A stretch of DNA of 64,000 nucleotides from Euclidia mi (lineage: Eukaryota > Arthropoda > Insecta > Lepidoptera > Erebidae): assembly GCA_944739405.2 (NCBI GenBank), contig OX123187.2:79344450-79408449 (forward strand), in the 5' to 3' direction. Made by a program: the position numbers and the translations under genes. Positions 19,352 through 30,287 of this stretch are shown in pieces (the stretch's first letter is position 1; each line of letters opens with the position of its first letter). Below the pieces are notes generated by a model. The model saw only the letters and a list, made by a program, of their open reading frames with translations. It did not search any database and was not told the origin of the DNA.

Positions 19352-19604
19352 GCCTTGAACAGTCCACTGCTGGACTAGGACCCCTCCTTTGAAAGGAGGA
19401 ATTGGCCTACTATACCTCGCTGACCAAACGAGTTGGTATAGGGTTTGTATCAAACTTTCCTTCTCTTACCGACAAAGGGAGCATATTATGCAGAGAACAG
19501 CACTCTGTTCTCTGCATAATATGCTCCCTTTGTCGGCTCTTACGACACCCATGGGATGATATGGGGTGGTGACATTCCGTATTCTTAATCCGTCACCACA
19601 CGGA
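19352..19604 (-). repeat. Dispersed repeat R, copy 2, with internal hairpin
   Basis: Matches 6722-6951 along its length (CAGTCCACTGCTGGACTAGG to CCGTCACCACACGG). It differs by an extra inverted copy of its own sequence: 19469-19500 is the exact reverse complement of 19505-19536. In copy 1 the left arm is absent, so the hairpin arose in this copy. Confidence 0.75.
19469..19536. repeat. Perfect hairpin, 32-bp arms, 4-base loop
   Basis: The arms are 19469-19500 and 19505-19536, with loop CACT. It was created by a local inverted duplication inside a dispersed repeat. Confidence 0.92.
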
Positions 19605-19609
19605 CAAAA

Positions 19610-20125
19610 AAAAATTCTTTAAAATTATTATATTATTACGTAAAAGTAACTTCCCTACTTGTTCGAAAGAATGTCTGACATAAAAAGAATGACAATGCGT
19701 GCTCAGTATTTGTCACAGTTGTGTAATATAAAATGCAAGACATCTTTAATGCAAAAGAGTTTATTTTGCATTGCACCAAAAATCTACAATGAAATACCTG
19801 ACAATATTAAAAATATGCCTCTAGTAATATTTGTAAAAGCTCTTACATTATTATTAATTGACAAATGTTATCATACAATTGAAGACTTTTTAAATGATAA
19901 GAAGATTTAAAGTATTGTAATTTAATGTAAACTAATTATTTAATTCAATTCCAATAATATGTAAATAATTTCTTATAATGTACATATGTTAATAAGTTCA
20001 TAAGTACGCAGGCATGTATGTTTTTCTATAAATATTTGTATGTCAAAATGAGTAGACATAGCTCACTATCTAGTTTATAAGATCCATCTAAAATGTATAA
20101 TACCTATGTTTCACAAATAAATTGA
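19610..20125 (+). mobile_element. LINE 3' fragment (Jockey/CR1 group)
   Basis: Carries the last 80 or so codons of a LINE ORF2 (19659-19910) and an AT-rich 3' UTR ending near CAAATAAATTGATTTGATG at about 20125, next to an RTE-2 fragment. Confidence 0.7.
19659..19910 (+). pseudogene. LINE ORF2 C-terminal end
   Basis: The segment KSLFCIAPKIYNEIPDNIKN and the final DKCYHTIEDFLND match the conserved C-terminal tail of Jockey/CR1-type ORF2 (compare FFNKLPLDIMNLP and KKFFND at 17530-17640). No RT catalytic part is present; it is a 5'-truncated relic. The ATG at 19659 is not a real start. Confidence 0.72.
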
Positions 20126-20129
20126 TTTG

Positions 20130-20372
20130 ATGTGCGGAGTAAGGCTGATAGATAAAGTGAAAAACAGTGTGATACGAGAGAATTGTGGTCTAAAAGAAAA
20201 TGTAAAAGATCGAAAAGGGAATGTTGCGATGGTTTGGACATTTGGAACGGATGGATGAAAGAAGAAATACGAAAGGAGTGTATCGTGTAAGAATGAATAG
20301 AGACGTCGGTAGGGGACGCTCAAAATGGACGTCCGCCGACCAAATATGTGACGTAGTAAAAAAAGACTAAAA
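20130..20372 (+). pseudogene. RTE-2 LINE ORF2 C-terminal fragment
   Basis: In order: CGVRLIDKVKNSVIRE, CGLKENVK, then after a frame change IEKGMLRWFGHLERMDERRN, KGVYRVRMNRDVGRGRS and WTSADQI. It matches SMCGVSLTDRVKNCVIRE to RRTFSDQI of the better copy at 50687-51529. It is truncated at both ends. Confidence 0.75.
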
Positions 20373-21465
20373 ACTACAAAATAAGCTCCTTTATCTTTAT
20401 AATATGACAAATACACTTACAAGCACACTTTGAAAGCACTACAAATAACAGCCATATCCATTTGGCACCGTTATTGCTGTGCGGCCGCCATCCTGGTTTG
20501 TTACGTCACCTCTATGTAACTTGTTGGCTGTAATTGTAAAGTTTGTAATGTTCATGTTTATTTCGTTTGTGCGATCGCGTAATGGATGTTGGTGAGCTAA
20601 TTAGGCAATAAAGGACAAAGTTCATACGTATATGATGTAATTTAAGCGCGATTATTTTGAACCAGATTGTTTTGATAACGGTTAAAAGTTTAAATTGCAC
20701 AGAGATGTTGAGATGAGTGAGTGTAATTTATAATGTATTTAAATTACCTTACATGGGAAAGTGGAAGTATTTATGGCTCATTAAATGACATTTACATACA
20801 GCTGTTGTTCCGAATATGTTTCAATGTTTATATCAATGCTTGTAACAAAGCCTAGTACGATCTAGACAGAAAAACGATAAGTGTACGACTATAAAATTTC
20901 TAACGTCACTTTTCGATTTTTGACATAGTTTTATTTCGAGTCATGACTTTGACATCTTGTACCACGTTAAAAGTGATAAAAAGGAAATACAAACCTACCG
21001 AAAAATACTATTCGAAAAAAAAGGTCGTAAATTAAGTATAGGAAAAAATTATTTCACTTAAAAGCTCTAAGATTATTTTCTCAGCGTGTCAATATTAATA
21101 ACGAAGTTAATTCAATGTAAATAATAGAAAAACGTTCGCGTTTCACAAGAAAATATATATATTGGACTCATCTAATGACGATTAAATTGTTTTGACTGAG
21201 TCATACTAAGTAAAAATATTTTCTTCTTTTTGTGACCAAATAATCAGCTTTTGAATTTTCCGAACACTAGCGACACCATGCGTGGAAATGTGATAATCAG
21301 AAAGCCATTATTTTGTGTGCATGTCATTTGTTAGTTCACACTTGAGCATTTTTTATATTAGAAGTGATAAAGTTTACCTGTATAATATTTTTTTTTAATG
21401 TCACACAAAAAACAGCACAAGGACCTGTGCTGTTTTTTGCTTGGCACTCTCATCTTCTTAGCGTT
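20373..21465. other. No gene recognised
   Basis: AT-rich spacer. It holds a 14-bp-arm hairpin (21406-21419 with 21426-21439) and nothing else I can name. Confidence 0.5.
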
Positions 21466-21546
21466 ATCTCAGTTTCAGCCCGGGGTCCGCTTACTGGTCC
21501 AACAGAATAGCAATATTCTATGGCTTAGACTAGTGTCAGGTTTTTA
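21466..21546 (-). repeat. SINE 3' fragment related to the copy at 47098-47471
   Basis: TCAGTTTCAGCCCGGGGTCC, GCTTACTGGTCC and GGCTTAGACTAGTGTCAG are the diverged reverse complement of the 3' part of the SINE inserted in LINE B (about 47320-47460). Confidence 0.6.
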
Positions 21547-21876
21547 TCCAGTCATATCATAAGTGGTGCGCGCCGTGGATTGGCATCTCCACTAGGCTAT
21601 TGCTGGTTTTGCTCGGCACTGTGCTGTGCAAATATACACCAATACAAATATACCTCCGTTAGATTGTATAATCAAGGAAGTAACAAAATATTGAACGTGG
21701 TGCTCGATGCTCGTATCGTAAAAGAGAGCGGGATACATGTTGTATTTGCCACTGTGATGCACTGAGTGCTAAAATAGTTACCACCGTTTATTTGATTTAC
21801 TTAGAACTGTTACTGTTATATGTGGAAAGCGGCGATACTCTTACACTAAGCTAACAGACAGTGATGACATATACTT

Positions 21877-22267
21877 AACGTATAACGTAGGTAACATAGG
21901 AGAATGTGGGTGTTCTTCGTCTCTCAGGTCTTCCTCCATTGTACATTTCAGAAAAATAAGACTCGGTATACACTCAATAGGTTTTACTCAAACTAATTAG
22001 TTCTCTTCACAAACTAAATATGCACACGTAGCTCGGATGAAAATGGATTACTTTTGGAAACGCGGCGAAGTCGGACGTAGGTAGGCCACACTTCTTTCCT
22101 CCGCTGTGTCTGTCGCCAAAAAGTGCCCGTTGACAGCTCCACGTTCGCTTATAAGACATTTAATGACATTGACAGCTGTCAACTGCTGACCTCAGTTTTG
22201 CCAACCATCGTATCCGAATACGCCCAAATCTATTAAGATTTGACGTTCCGTTCTCCAATCTCCGACA
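21877..22267 (-). repeat. LTR-like direct repeat, left copy
   Basis: About 98% identical to 28095-28485. Read on the minus strand it starts TGTCGGAGATTGG, contains a TATA-like CTTATAAGCG and ends ACGTTATACGTT. Confidence 0.75.
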
Positions 22268-22270
22268 CGG

Positions 22271-22525
22271 TCATCTTGACACGTCACACGCCCCTGTGTG
22301 ATCCTCCTTCTTCTTCGTGCTCGGTCCCTCACTGCTGAAGATCGCGAACAGATATGTGTGTCCAGCAGGAGCAGTCGTACGCCGTATGTAAGGCTCGTTG
22401 CATGCTGCCGCCCACCGCCATCTTGATCGTGTCAGACCATCTTGTAGGTGCCCTGGGTGATGCTCCTGCAAAAGGGAAAACGTTCTGCAATATCTCAAGG
22501 TCTTAACTCGGCCCATCCTGATCAT
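22271..22525 (-). other. 84-codon frame in the LTR-like element, function unknown
   Basis: An open frame next to the left repeat that would end just before it. It is rich in Arg, Trp and His and resembles no family I know. It may be a remnant of an internal coding region or chance. Confidence 0.2.
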
Positions 22526-22843
22526 CGTTTAGTTAAAGAATAGGGCTCGTTACGTTATAAACCACAACACTATGGGTTAACATCAAGTTTATTTCAACTG
22601 CATCATACTTCTAGAAAGCAACTCTCTCATTAGTGTTTCAAAGATCCGTCTCATTGTATACCCACTAAATAGAGTATCCGTTCTTTCAAAGTAATTCAAC
22701 GTCCGCACTTCGTAAATTTTAAGTGATTATCAAAATCATTTACAACTTCACAACTGCACAGAATGTAACTCCCGTCCATACTCTCAATGAGCTATGTCAA
22801 AACTGGATTTGACCACTGACAAAAACTAAAACCAAATACGAAC

Positions 22844-23209
22844 ATGGCGAGAACTGATAAGCTACTTTCGGACAAACTGATTTCCTTTGGCTACATAGAG
22901 GAAACGACTACAGATAACCAATCGGCAGTCTATGAGCACTTTCAGATTCTCGCAACACGCTCTTGTCATACGACACAGAAATCAGAGGTAGATGATTTAA
23001 GCGATCAAAAATCAAATGAGAGCTACTTGAGTAGCAGGGTATACATGATTGCGATCAACAACCACACCTTAATGCACTTCGCTCTAGGAATAAAAGAAAA
23101 TTATCGCACAGCACTCAAACTAGTCGTTCGGCTATTCCTGACCCAAATCAGTGGGAATAAAGGTACTCTGATCAAAATCATTACAGGTTTTAATGAAAAT
23201 CACAACTAA
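22844..23209 (+). other. 121-codon frame in the 5' part of LINE A, unrecognised
   Basis: An open frame with charged, Ser/Thr-rich sequence and no PHD finger or coiled coil. It is in the same frame as the ORF1 C-terminal piece at 23978 but separated by several stops. It could be the ORF1 N-terminal region or unrelated. Confidence 0.25.
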
Positions 23210-23896
23210 CTCTTTCTCTCGAAGCTAACATGTAGAACAACACACATACTCGTTAAAATAATAGGAAACTCATTAAAATATTGCATTGCTCATACTCTGA
23301 CATCCATCGGGTCTTCAACATCACGCTATTTAACCTCCATCCGATTACACAACACCAGCCGGATAATCATTTAGAGCGTTAAACAAAGTAATCTTAAACT
23401 AGGTTTATTCCACATGTTGCTTTGGTTTTCCTTATCACATAGACTATAAGAAAATCTTACTAGGCTGATGCTCTAGATGTTAGGTTTACTACCAAGTATC
23501 CAAACAGTCTTTTCAGCGTTATAACTTTGTCATGGATAGTCTAAATACGAAGTCTAAATATGGAGACTATGACTAACACAAAAGCTCATGGGTAAACTAT
23601 GCTAACCAGAAAGGCAATTTGGCGGTCCAACTAACGGCAACGCATGGCTACACATGCAGCCGCACAAATGGCTTATCCAGTTTATGCAAATCTACACCAA
23701 CGCAAACGCGGGTACCACAAAATTATCACAACAACGACTTAAAAAATAAGTACCCATTTAATGATAAGGTTAACATACAATCATCACTAACGATCACTAA
23801 CCTAGTTCGACCTACAACGAAACTTAAAATCTCTGAAACTGATTATCATAACGCACTACCATGATCACTCAATCATTTTCAGAGAGAGTTTAACAG

Positions 23897-24403
23897 CTTC
23901 TACTAGAAACACTATCACTCCTAAACGTCCTAAGTGTAACTTGGAATTGGCCAGAGAACTCGGGACACTTTGATCTTATGTCAATAATTTCTGGCGTCGG
24001 CAAAGCTGTTAATCTGGAAATAAACCCATCGCACCTGCGAGATATTTACCGCCTTCCCGGGAAACCCGGAACGTCTCGCTCCACTGTCGCAGAATTCGCC
24101 TCCGTATCGCGCAAACAGAATTTCTTATCCAACGTGCGCCATTTTAACAAGGAACGTAACACCTCTGACAAGCTGAATACACACACTATAGGATTACCTG
24201 GAGACAAGAAGCCAATTTACGCTTCCGAGCATTTAACTCCCACTATGAGAAAGCTCTTCTACGAATGTCGGCAATTTGCTAAGATCCATAAACTATCATG
24301 TTGGAACCTAAACGGGAAGATCTTCATGCGCAAAAATAATGAAGACAAACCAACTCAAATAAAAACGGAATGTTGCATGTCTGTCTTTGTTAACAAGGAT
24401 TGA
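23897..24403 (+). pseudogene. LINE A ORF1, C-terminal FP25K-like domain
   Basis: After a stop near 23890 the frame reads LLLETLSLLNVLSV, HLRDIYRLPGKPGTSRS, VAEFASVSRKQNFLSNVR, KPIYASEHLTPTMRKLFYEC and LNGKIFMRKNNED. This is the conserved C-terminal domain of ORF1 in many insect Jockey/CR1-type LINEs, related to the baculovirus FP25K protein fold and thought to help bind element RNA. In most relatives a coiled coil and often a PHD finger precede it; neither is visible here, so ORF1 is incomplete. It ends 438 bp before ORF2. Confidence 0.7.
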
Positions 24404-24841
24404 CTATCTACTTGGTTTGTTTTGAATTACGAAAATTTGCATGTTTATAACCACACTCAACCTATCTTATTTATACTTTTTCCATTTTTTTTTTGTAGTG
24501 TTAGTTCATTTTATATAATTTATTCTCTCGATATCTGTTTTTATATAATTACAGATATTGTTAAGGTATATAATCACATTTTCTACAAATTTAAGATATA
24601 TTGTTGCAGCCACTCATTGACTTTATGGTGTCACTTGCCCATGCTTAACTCACCACTCGTTAAATACGGATACGTTATGAGTTTTTTACGTGTGCAATTA
24701 GTGCTATTTAGTAGTACAATTACTGAATCTAATTCCATAATGGCATATTTTATAAAATACCTATATAAAAAATGGCTAACATTAATAATATAAATCGAGA
24801 CATTGATAACATCTCTATAGCAATCTCCACCTGAACGGTGT

Positions 24842-27226
24842 TTGAAATGCATTGTAACCCCATCTTCATACCTTAAAATGATCCACATCAACATAAGAAG
24901 CATAAATAAAAACTTTTGTCAATTCATAGCAATGCTAACTACTACAAATATAGATTTTGACGTCCTTATTTTTACGGAGTGCTGGTTAAAAGTATCAGGA
25001 CCACTCCCCATTCTTCAAGGTTATTCAAGTCACGCTAACCAAAATAATTCTTCACAAAACGACGGTGTAGTGGTTTATATTAAAAACACCATTAAATACA
25101 CTATAAAAGAACCCCCTTTTCAAGATGCTAATTGTCTGGTTTGCTTTACGGGAAATACGGCTATTATCTGTGTTTATAGATCTCCATCCTTTCAAGACTT
25201 AAATAATTTTCACAACAGTCTAGAGGCGCTATTACTGTCAATTAACCAATACAAAAATATAGTACTTATAGGAGATGTAAACATTGATATTAAACCCAAC
25301 AATCATGATCGCCATTCAGATGTATATCTCACCATCTGTGCTTCACTAGGGCTATTACCTGCCCATATTCTGCCCACTAGATCAGATAATTGCCTTGACC
25401 ACATCTTAATGAGAACAAAAACTCCAGCTAGTGTAATTGTGCTTGATACATTCATAACTGATCATCTTCCTATCATCCTATGCTTAAAAACCAGAGGGAA
25501 TATACCGAAAACCAACACTGCTGTCACTCGTTTCAACTATTTAGCCATCAAAGATGAACTAAACGGCACCGACTTCAGTTTTGTATTGCAAGAACTCGAT
25601 TCAAACCGCGCTACCGATTTGTTCATTGATGCGTTACAACGAATATGCTCTAAGCATAGTACAACCATCAGGGTATCTAATAAAACACGAATCCTCAAAC
25701 CATGGATGTCAGCTGGGCTTGTTCGTTGCATCCAACACCGTGACAAGCTACACCAAAAATTTAAAATGTCACCAAACAATTTCATAATAGAGACAACTTA
25801 TAGGCGGTACCGTAATTTCCTCAATAATCTTTTGAAAAAATTAAAGCGAGCATATGACAGAAATGAACTTTTAAAGGCTAAGAACAACACCAAAGCCACT
25901 TGGAAAGCCGTCAGAGCTATCACAAACTCCGGCCCTCAGCATCAATGTTCTAACAAGCTTATTCAGGCCACTTCCGATGCCAAAACCTCTGTCGACCAAA
26001 TAAATAAATTCTTTGTTAACGTAGGCAAAGACCTAGCTACTAAAATTCAATCGTCGCACAAACCTGTCTCCCACGCAAAGCCTCACTCTTCTTTGACGAA
26101 TTCCCTTGTTATTATGCCCGTCGATGAATCGCAGGTACATGCAATCCTTTGTACTCTGCGTGCCGATTGCGCCACCGGACATGACAATATTCCAGCAAAA
26201 ATTCTTAAGCAATCTTCCTCAACGCTCATTGCTCCCATTACTCACATCTGCAATCGTGCTATAGAAACGGGTACATTTCCCAAAGCACTTAAGAAAGCTC
26301 TAGTGCATCCAATATATAAAAATGGAGACCGAAGCAACGTTTCAAACTATAGGCCGATCTCCGTATTAAGCTCGCTTTCTAAAATCCTTGAAAAAATATT
26401 AAACAATTCTTTGATGTCATTTTTATCAAGGTATAATATTATTGCTAATAACCAGTACGGCTTTCGACATAGCATTTCTACTGAAGATGCTGTCCTTGAT
26501 TTGACTAACAGTGTTGCTGCTAAACTAGATAGAAAGCTTAAATGCTATGGTGTCTTCCTAGATCTATGCAAAGCATTTGACTCTGTCTCTATTCCAATGC
26601 TACTTAATAAGATGGAGACTATTGGAGTTCGTGGCTTAGCCCTGAAAATGTTCACCGACTATCTTTCCGACAGAAGTCAATGTGTGAAAATTGATTCACT
26701 TGTCAGTGCAGAAGAGACTATCACGTTTGGCGTACCGCAAGGCAGTATATTAGGCCCCACCTTATTTCTTATATATATAAATGAGTTGTGTAATCTTTCT
26801 ATTCCCAACTGCGAAATATATACCTATGCAGACGACACAGCACTCATCGTTTATGATAATGACTGGGATAAGGCCAAAATAAGAACAGAACGCTCGCTCA
26901 GCCTGGTGATGGACTGGCTCTCAGCGAACTTATTAACGCTCAACTTCGATAAGACTAAATTGATTCGTTTCTCTCTACCCAATTCCGCCTCTTTACCCAT
27001 AGAATCTGGCGTCGTTAAAGTACATTCCTGCTCGGCTTACGATAGCGAGTGCCTCTGTTTGTCGCTATGTTTGGTTTCGAGCATTAAATACTTAGGAGTG
27101 CACATCGATGAAAAACTTACCTGGCGCCCCCACATCGAAGCACTATGCTCTAGGATAAGGAAGTTGACGTACATTTTTAAAGAGTTACGTTATTCGGCTG
27201 ATCTAAGTACACTAAATCTTCACTAA
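24842..27226 (+). CDS. LINE A ORF2: APE endonuclease and reverse transcriptase
   Basis: An open frame of 794 codons, the longest in the window. The N-terminal APE endonuclease nicks target DNA: HINIRSINKN, FTECWLK (catalytic Glu), YRSPSFQDL, LIGDVNIDIK, LDHILMR and TDHLPIIL. A linker follows, then RT: NGDRSNVSNYRPISVLSSL, NQYGFRHSISTEDA, VFLDLCKAFDSV (block A Asp), FGVPQGSILGPTLFLIYINE, YTYADDTALIV (catalytic YADD), and SIKYLGVHIDEKLTWRPH in the thumb. All catalytic residues I expect are present. The stop after TLNLH comes about 100-150 residues short of the usual C-terminal end, so the protein is probably truncated. The ATG at 24842 is the first upstream of the endonuclease; a Met at residue 13 (MIHINIRS) is also possible. 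Confidence 0.9.
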   Translation: MKCIVTPSSYLKMIHINIRSINKNFCQFIAMLTTTNIDFDVLIFTECWLKVSGPLPILQGYSSHANQNNSSQNDGVVVYIKNTIKYTIKEPPFQDANCLVCFTGNTAIICVYRSPSFQDLNNFHNSLEALLLSINQYKNIVLIGDVNIDIKPNNHDRHSDVYLTICASLGLLPAHILPTRSDNCLDHILMRTKTPASVIVLDTFITDHLPIILCLKTRGNIPKTNTAVTRFNYLAIKDELNGTDFSFVLQELDSNRATDLFIDALQRICSKHSTTIRVSNKTRILKPWMSAGLVRCIQHRDKLHQKFKMSPNNFIIETTYRRYRNFLNNLLKKLKRAYDRNELLKAKNNTKATWKAVRAITNSGPQHQCSNKLIQATSDAKTSVDQINKFFVNVGKDLATKIQSSHKPVSHAKPHSSLTNSLVIMPVDESQVHAILCTLRADCATGHDNIPAKILKQSSSTLIAPITHICNRAIETGTFPKALKKALVHPIYKNGDRSNVSNYRPISVLSSLSKILEKILNNSLMSFLSRYNIIANNQYGFRHSISTEDAVLDLTNSVAAKLDRKLKCYGVFLDLCKAFDSVSIPMLLNKMETIGVRGLALKMFTDYLSDRSQCVKIDSLVSAEETITFGVPQGSILGPTLFLIYINELCNLSIPNCEIYTYADDTALIVYDNDWDKAKIRTERSLSLVMDWLSANLLTLNFDKTKLIRFSLPNSASLPIESGVVKVHSCSAYDSECLCLSLCLVSSIKYLGVHIDEKLTWRPHIEALCSRIRKLTYIFKELRYSADLSTLNLH

Positions 27227-27524
27227 TCTCGTTACTATTACAGTTCATAAAGTAAGACCGAGACAATCGCTTTCTTTTTAACCGGCGTATCAAACTCAAA
27301 ACCGTTCGATATCTACGCTATAGCTAAATCGCAGTGGTACTCAGACAAACATACGCTAGTATAAAACACAGCAAAGGTAGCAATGAAATCGTTCAGTTCT
27401 ATCCACATTTTTTTTGTCTTTTTCTTCTTTAAGCTATTAAAACGAAGGTTATTCATGAGATCATGCCATGAGAAACACGACACCGTAAAAGTCAAACGGT
27501 TCCACAACTCAGTGTTACGTGCAG

Positions 27525-27580
27525 GAATCGAACCCACAACACTCGGTACGATGTGGTGGCGACATCACCACAACAATTAT
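27525..27580 (-). repeat. Degraded tRNA-derived SINE head
   Basis: On the minus strand, CGAGTGTTGTGGGTTCGATT and CCTGCACG give a B-box-like motif similar to the head at 14190-14250. The body may extend down to about 27400 (A-rich on the minus strand). Confidence 0.5.
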
Positions 27581-28094
27581 GACATTTCCAAGGTTAAACG
27601 CGTAGCAGTATTGATATTTTGCTAACCAAGAATGTTTTACAACTACCGTAACTAAAAAAAGACAAAATATGCTCACCACGGTTTGCAGTTGAAAACTCAG
27701 CTGATTCACCAATATAGCAGCGTTAGCAGCCGCCTTCGCTCGCGCCTTCTTGGCACACTTCATTGAACAGGTCCGTCCCAGGAAACGGCATACGGCACGG
27801 TAGATAGCCAGGTCGAAGCTCCTCCCTTCAAGGCCCGGCTTAATGCGACCATAAACGGGGCGCAATGCGGATCTCGATCATCCAATCACATGTCTGCAGT
27901 CACCAAAGCACGTGCATTTACATCTTGTTGCTCAGGATCGAAGTCCGGTAAACAACAGCCATGCGACGATGTAGTAGGTATTTTCATGGCTTAGATCAGC
28001 GTCAGAATTGCGATTTTGTAGTTCCAACAATTTTTCGTTACTAGCGTCTTGATTTTGAACACGTGGGTCGTTGTGCTCGTATCCAACTTTTGAT

Positions 28095-28485
28095 AACGTA
28101 TAACGTAGGTAACATAGGAGAATGTGGGTGTTCTTCGTCTCTCAGGTCTTCCTCCATTGTACATTTCAGGAAAATAAGACTCGGTATACACTCAATAGGT
28201 TTTATTCAAACTAATTAGTTCTCTTCACAAACTAAATATGCACACGTAGCTCAGATGAAAATGGATTACTTTTGGAAACGCGGCGAAGTTGGACGTAGGT
28301 AGGCCACACTTGTTTCCTCCGCTGTGTTTGTCGCCAAAAAGTGCCCGTTGACAGCTCCACGTTCGCTTATAAAACATTTAATGACATAGACAGCTGTCAA
28401 CTGCTGACCTCAGTTTTGCCAACCATCGTATCCGAATACGCCCAAATCTATTAAGATTTGACGTTCCGTTCTCCAATCTCCGACA
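28095..28485 (-). repeat. LTR-like direct repeat, right copy
   Basis: Pairs with 21877-22267 in the same orientation, about 98% identical. It is followed by the TACTT duplication at 28486-28490. Confidence 0.75.
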
Positions 28486-28490
28486 TACTT

Positions 28491-28988
28491 TTAATGTTTA
28501 TAGTTTTATCGATAGTATTTATATTTGGGATTTTACTAACCACTAGAAAAAAGAAAAGAAACAGCTTTATTTATAGAACAGTCTTAGGGTAATAAGAAAT
28601 AACAGGCACTAAATATTAGTTTACAACATATCTTATGTCCGTATAAAAGTAGGTGGCTAGTTCAGCGTGAAGCCATATGCCACTACTTAAAAGTTCAGTT
28701 CTTAACACAAATTTAATAAGATTTGTAAAGCCAGACATTATTTTTCATACAAATTAAAACTTTTAATCAGTGACAAAGTATCATCCACTATTCTATCGTA
28801 ACTCCCGCCCGTAACATCGCCAGTACTCCGGTTACAGATTAGTTAACCAGTCACGTGGCGCTACTTGCATGCTGCCACCCCCCGCGTCTGGCGGGCCCTG
28901 CGCGCGGGGTAACCCGCGACGGGGGAGGGGGGGGGGCGCTCCATTCTGTTGTTGATTACTCGGTGATTTTTATGAATTTCTGCTAACA
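28491..28988. other. No gene recognised; short GC-rich patch
   Basis: Mostly AT-rich. A GC-rich run (about 28860-28945, including a G tract) stands out but has no identity I can support. Confidence 0.45.
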
Positions 28989-28990
28989 TA

Positions 28991-30285
28991 CGAGGGGAGT
29001 TCAATGTATTCTCGGTATAGGTATGAAGGAAAAGGCGGAAAATTCTGAATAAATTTTATTTTTCAATATACTCCCCTAAAATCTCAAAACATTTATTTGT
29101 TCGTGAAAGTAACTTTTCAATTCCCTCTGAAAAATATTTTTCTTCATGGCCCGAAAAATGTTCGTTTATTGCTCCCTTCAACTCTTCATCGTCCGAAAAA
29201 TGCTTTCCACGAAGGTCTTTTTTAAGATTAGGGATAGATAATAATCACCAGGGGCCAGGTCCGGACTGTAGGGTGGATGATTGATTTCTTCAAATCCGTA
29301 CTCCCGCACAGCAGCCTGGGCAAGGCGCGCCTTGTGAACCGGCGCGTTGTCGTGAAGCAGCAACACACCTGCGGTTAATTTTCCACGTCTTTTTTCTTTA
29401 ATTGCCTCCTTTAAATTACGCAGGGTGGTTGCGTATGATGCAGCAGTAATACTTTGACCTTTTTTTGTGTACTCGATTAGCAAGATTCCCTTAGAATCCC
29501 AAAACACCGTGGCCATGAGCTTTCCTGCGGACGGAGTGACTTTGAACTTCTTCGGCGGGTCTGATCCTTTTTTGTGCCACTGCATAGACTCTTGCTTGCT
29601 CTCAGGGTCATAGTGATGAACCCACGTTTCATCACCAGTAACAATCCGATCGAAAATACTTTGCGGATTTTCACCACAGAGGTCCAAAAACTCCTTACAA
29701 CAGTCAACTCGCACTTGTTTCTGTAGCGCGGTGAGCATTCGCGGCACCCATCTTGCGCTGACCTTTGACAAATTCAGGTGCTCATGAAGGATTGTGTGAA
29801 TGGTACCACGGATAGCTTAGTCATTTCTGCTAATGTTTTCACTCTTACACGGGCATCTTCAAGTACAAGTTTTTCGACTAATTTGACGTTTTCTTCAGTA
29901 GCAGCACAAATTGGCCCACCAGCGCGGGAGTCGTCTTCAATGCTCTCTCTACCCCGTTTGAATTCACTTGACCACTTCTGAATTGTAGATAATGAAGGCG
30001 CAGAATCTTGGTAAACAGCCACCATTTCTTCATGGATAATTTTTTGAGTTTTTCCTTGTTTTGTGAGGAATATTATCACTGCACGATGCTCGATTTTTTT
30101 CATCATTGTCGAATCAGTCATCATAGTTGTCTTTTCGCAATAATATCTTGAATACTAATGGTGGCAATTAAATGAAATTTTGTATTTATACTCTCAAAAA
30201 GTGTCATTAACTAATAAGATAATTAAATTACCCTTATCATTAGTATATCACCTCGATACCGATAATACATTGAACTCCCTCCTCG
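28991..30285 (-). mobile_element. Mariner DNA transposon copy 2, complete ends
   Basis: Same family and length (1295 bp) as 2652-3946, in the opposite orientation, with TA at 28989-28990 and 30286-30287. The TIR at the transposase start side carries two extra bases (CGAGGAGGGAG against CGAGGGGAG). Confidence 0.95.
29056..30124 (-). pseudogene. Mariner transposase (DD34D), two frameshifts
   Basis: Starts at the same ATG as copy 1, with the helix-turn-helix region SLSTIQKWSSEFKRGR intact (no stop at codon 60 here). A 1-bp deletion near 29810 changes SVGSIHT to SVVPFTQ and shifts the frame. It recovers in the catalytic part (29771-29178) with TGDETWVHHYD and LLHDNAPVHKA, and with HPPYSPDLAPGD, where the last motif has Gly for Ser. 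A second 1-bp deletion, in the TATCTATCCC run near 29237, shifts the C-terminus. The lesions differ from those of copy 1, so both descend from an intact source independently. Confidence 0.93.
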
Positions 30286-30287
30286 TA

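Larger units (their letters stand above)
22556..27228 (+). mobile_element. LINE A (Jockey/CR1 group), inside the LTR-like element
   Basis: An APE-type non-LTR retrotransposon with ORF1 remnants and a long intact ORF2. The 5' limit is uncertain (22550-22850). The 3' limit falls soon after 27228, because ORF2 stops about 100-150 residues before the usual C-terminus and no poly-A or microsatellite tail follows. It therefore seems 3'-truncated or internally joined to other DNA. Confidence 0.75.
21877..28485 (-). mobile_element. LTR-like element with 391-bp direct repeats, host of LINE A
   Basis: Two direct repeats of 391 bp (21877-22267 and 28095-28485) differ at about 8 positions. They are bracketed by TACTT at 21872-21876 and 28486-28490, a 5-bp target duplication of LTR-retrotransposon size. 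The minus orientation is preferred because the repeat then begins TGTCGGAG. The unique interior near the ends (22268-22550 and about 27600-28094) has no gag or pol I can recognise, so this would be a non-autonomous LTR element. LINE A accounts for most of the interior. Confidence 0.65.

Noticed and set aside
22546..27235. CTCGTTAC at 22546-22553 and 27228-27235 as target duplication of LINE A
   Set aside because: Eight matching bases over search windows this wide are not rare, and the LINE lacks a 3' tail at that point. Kept only as a possibility.
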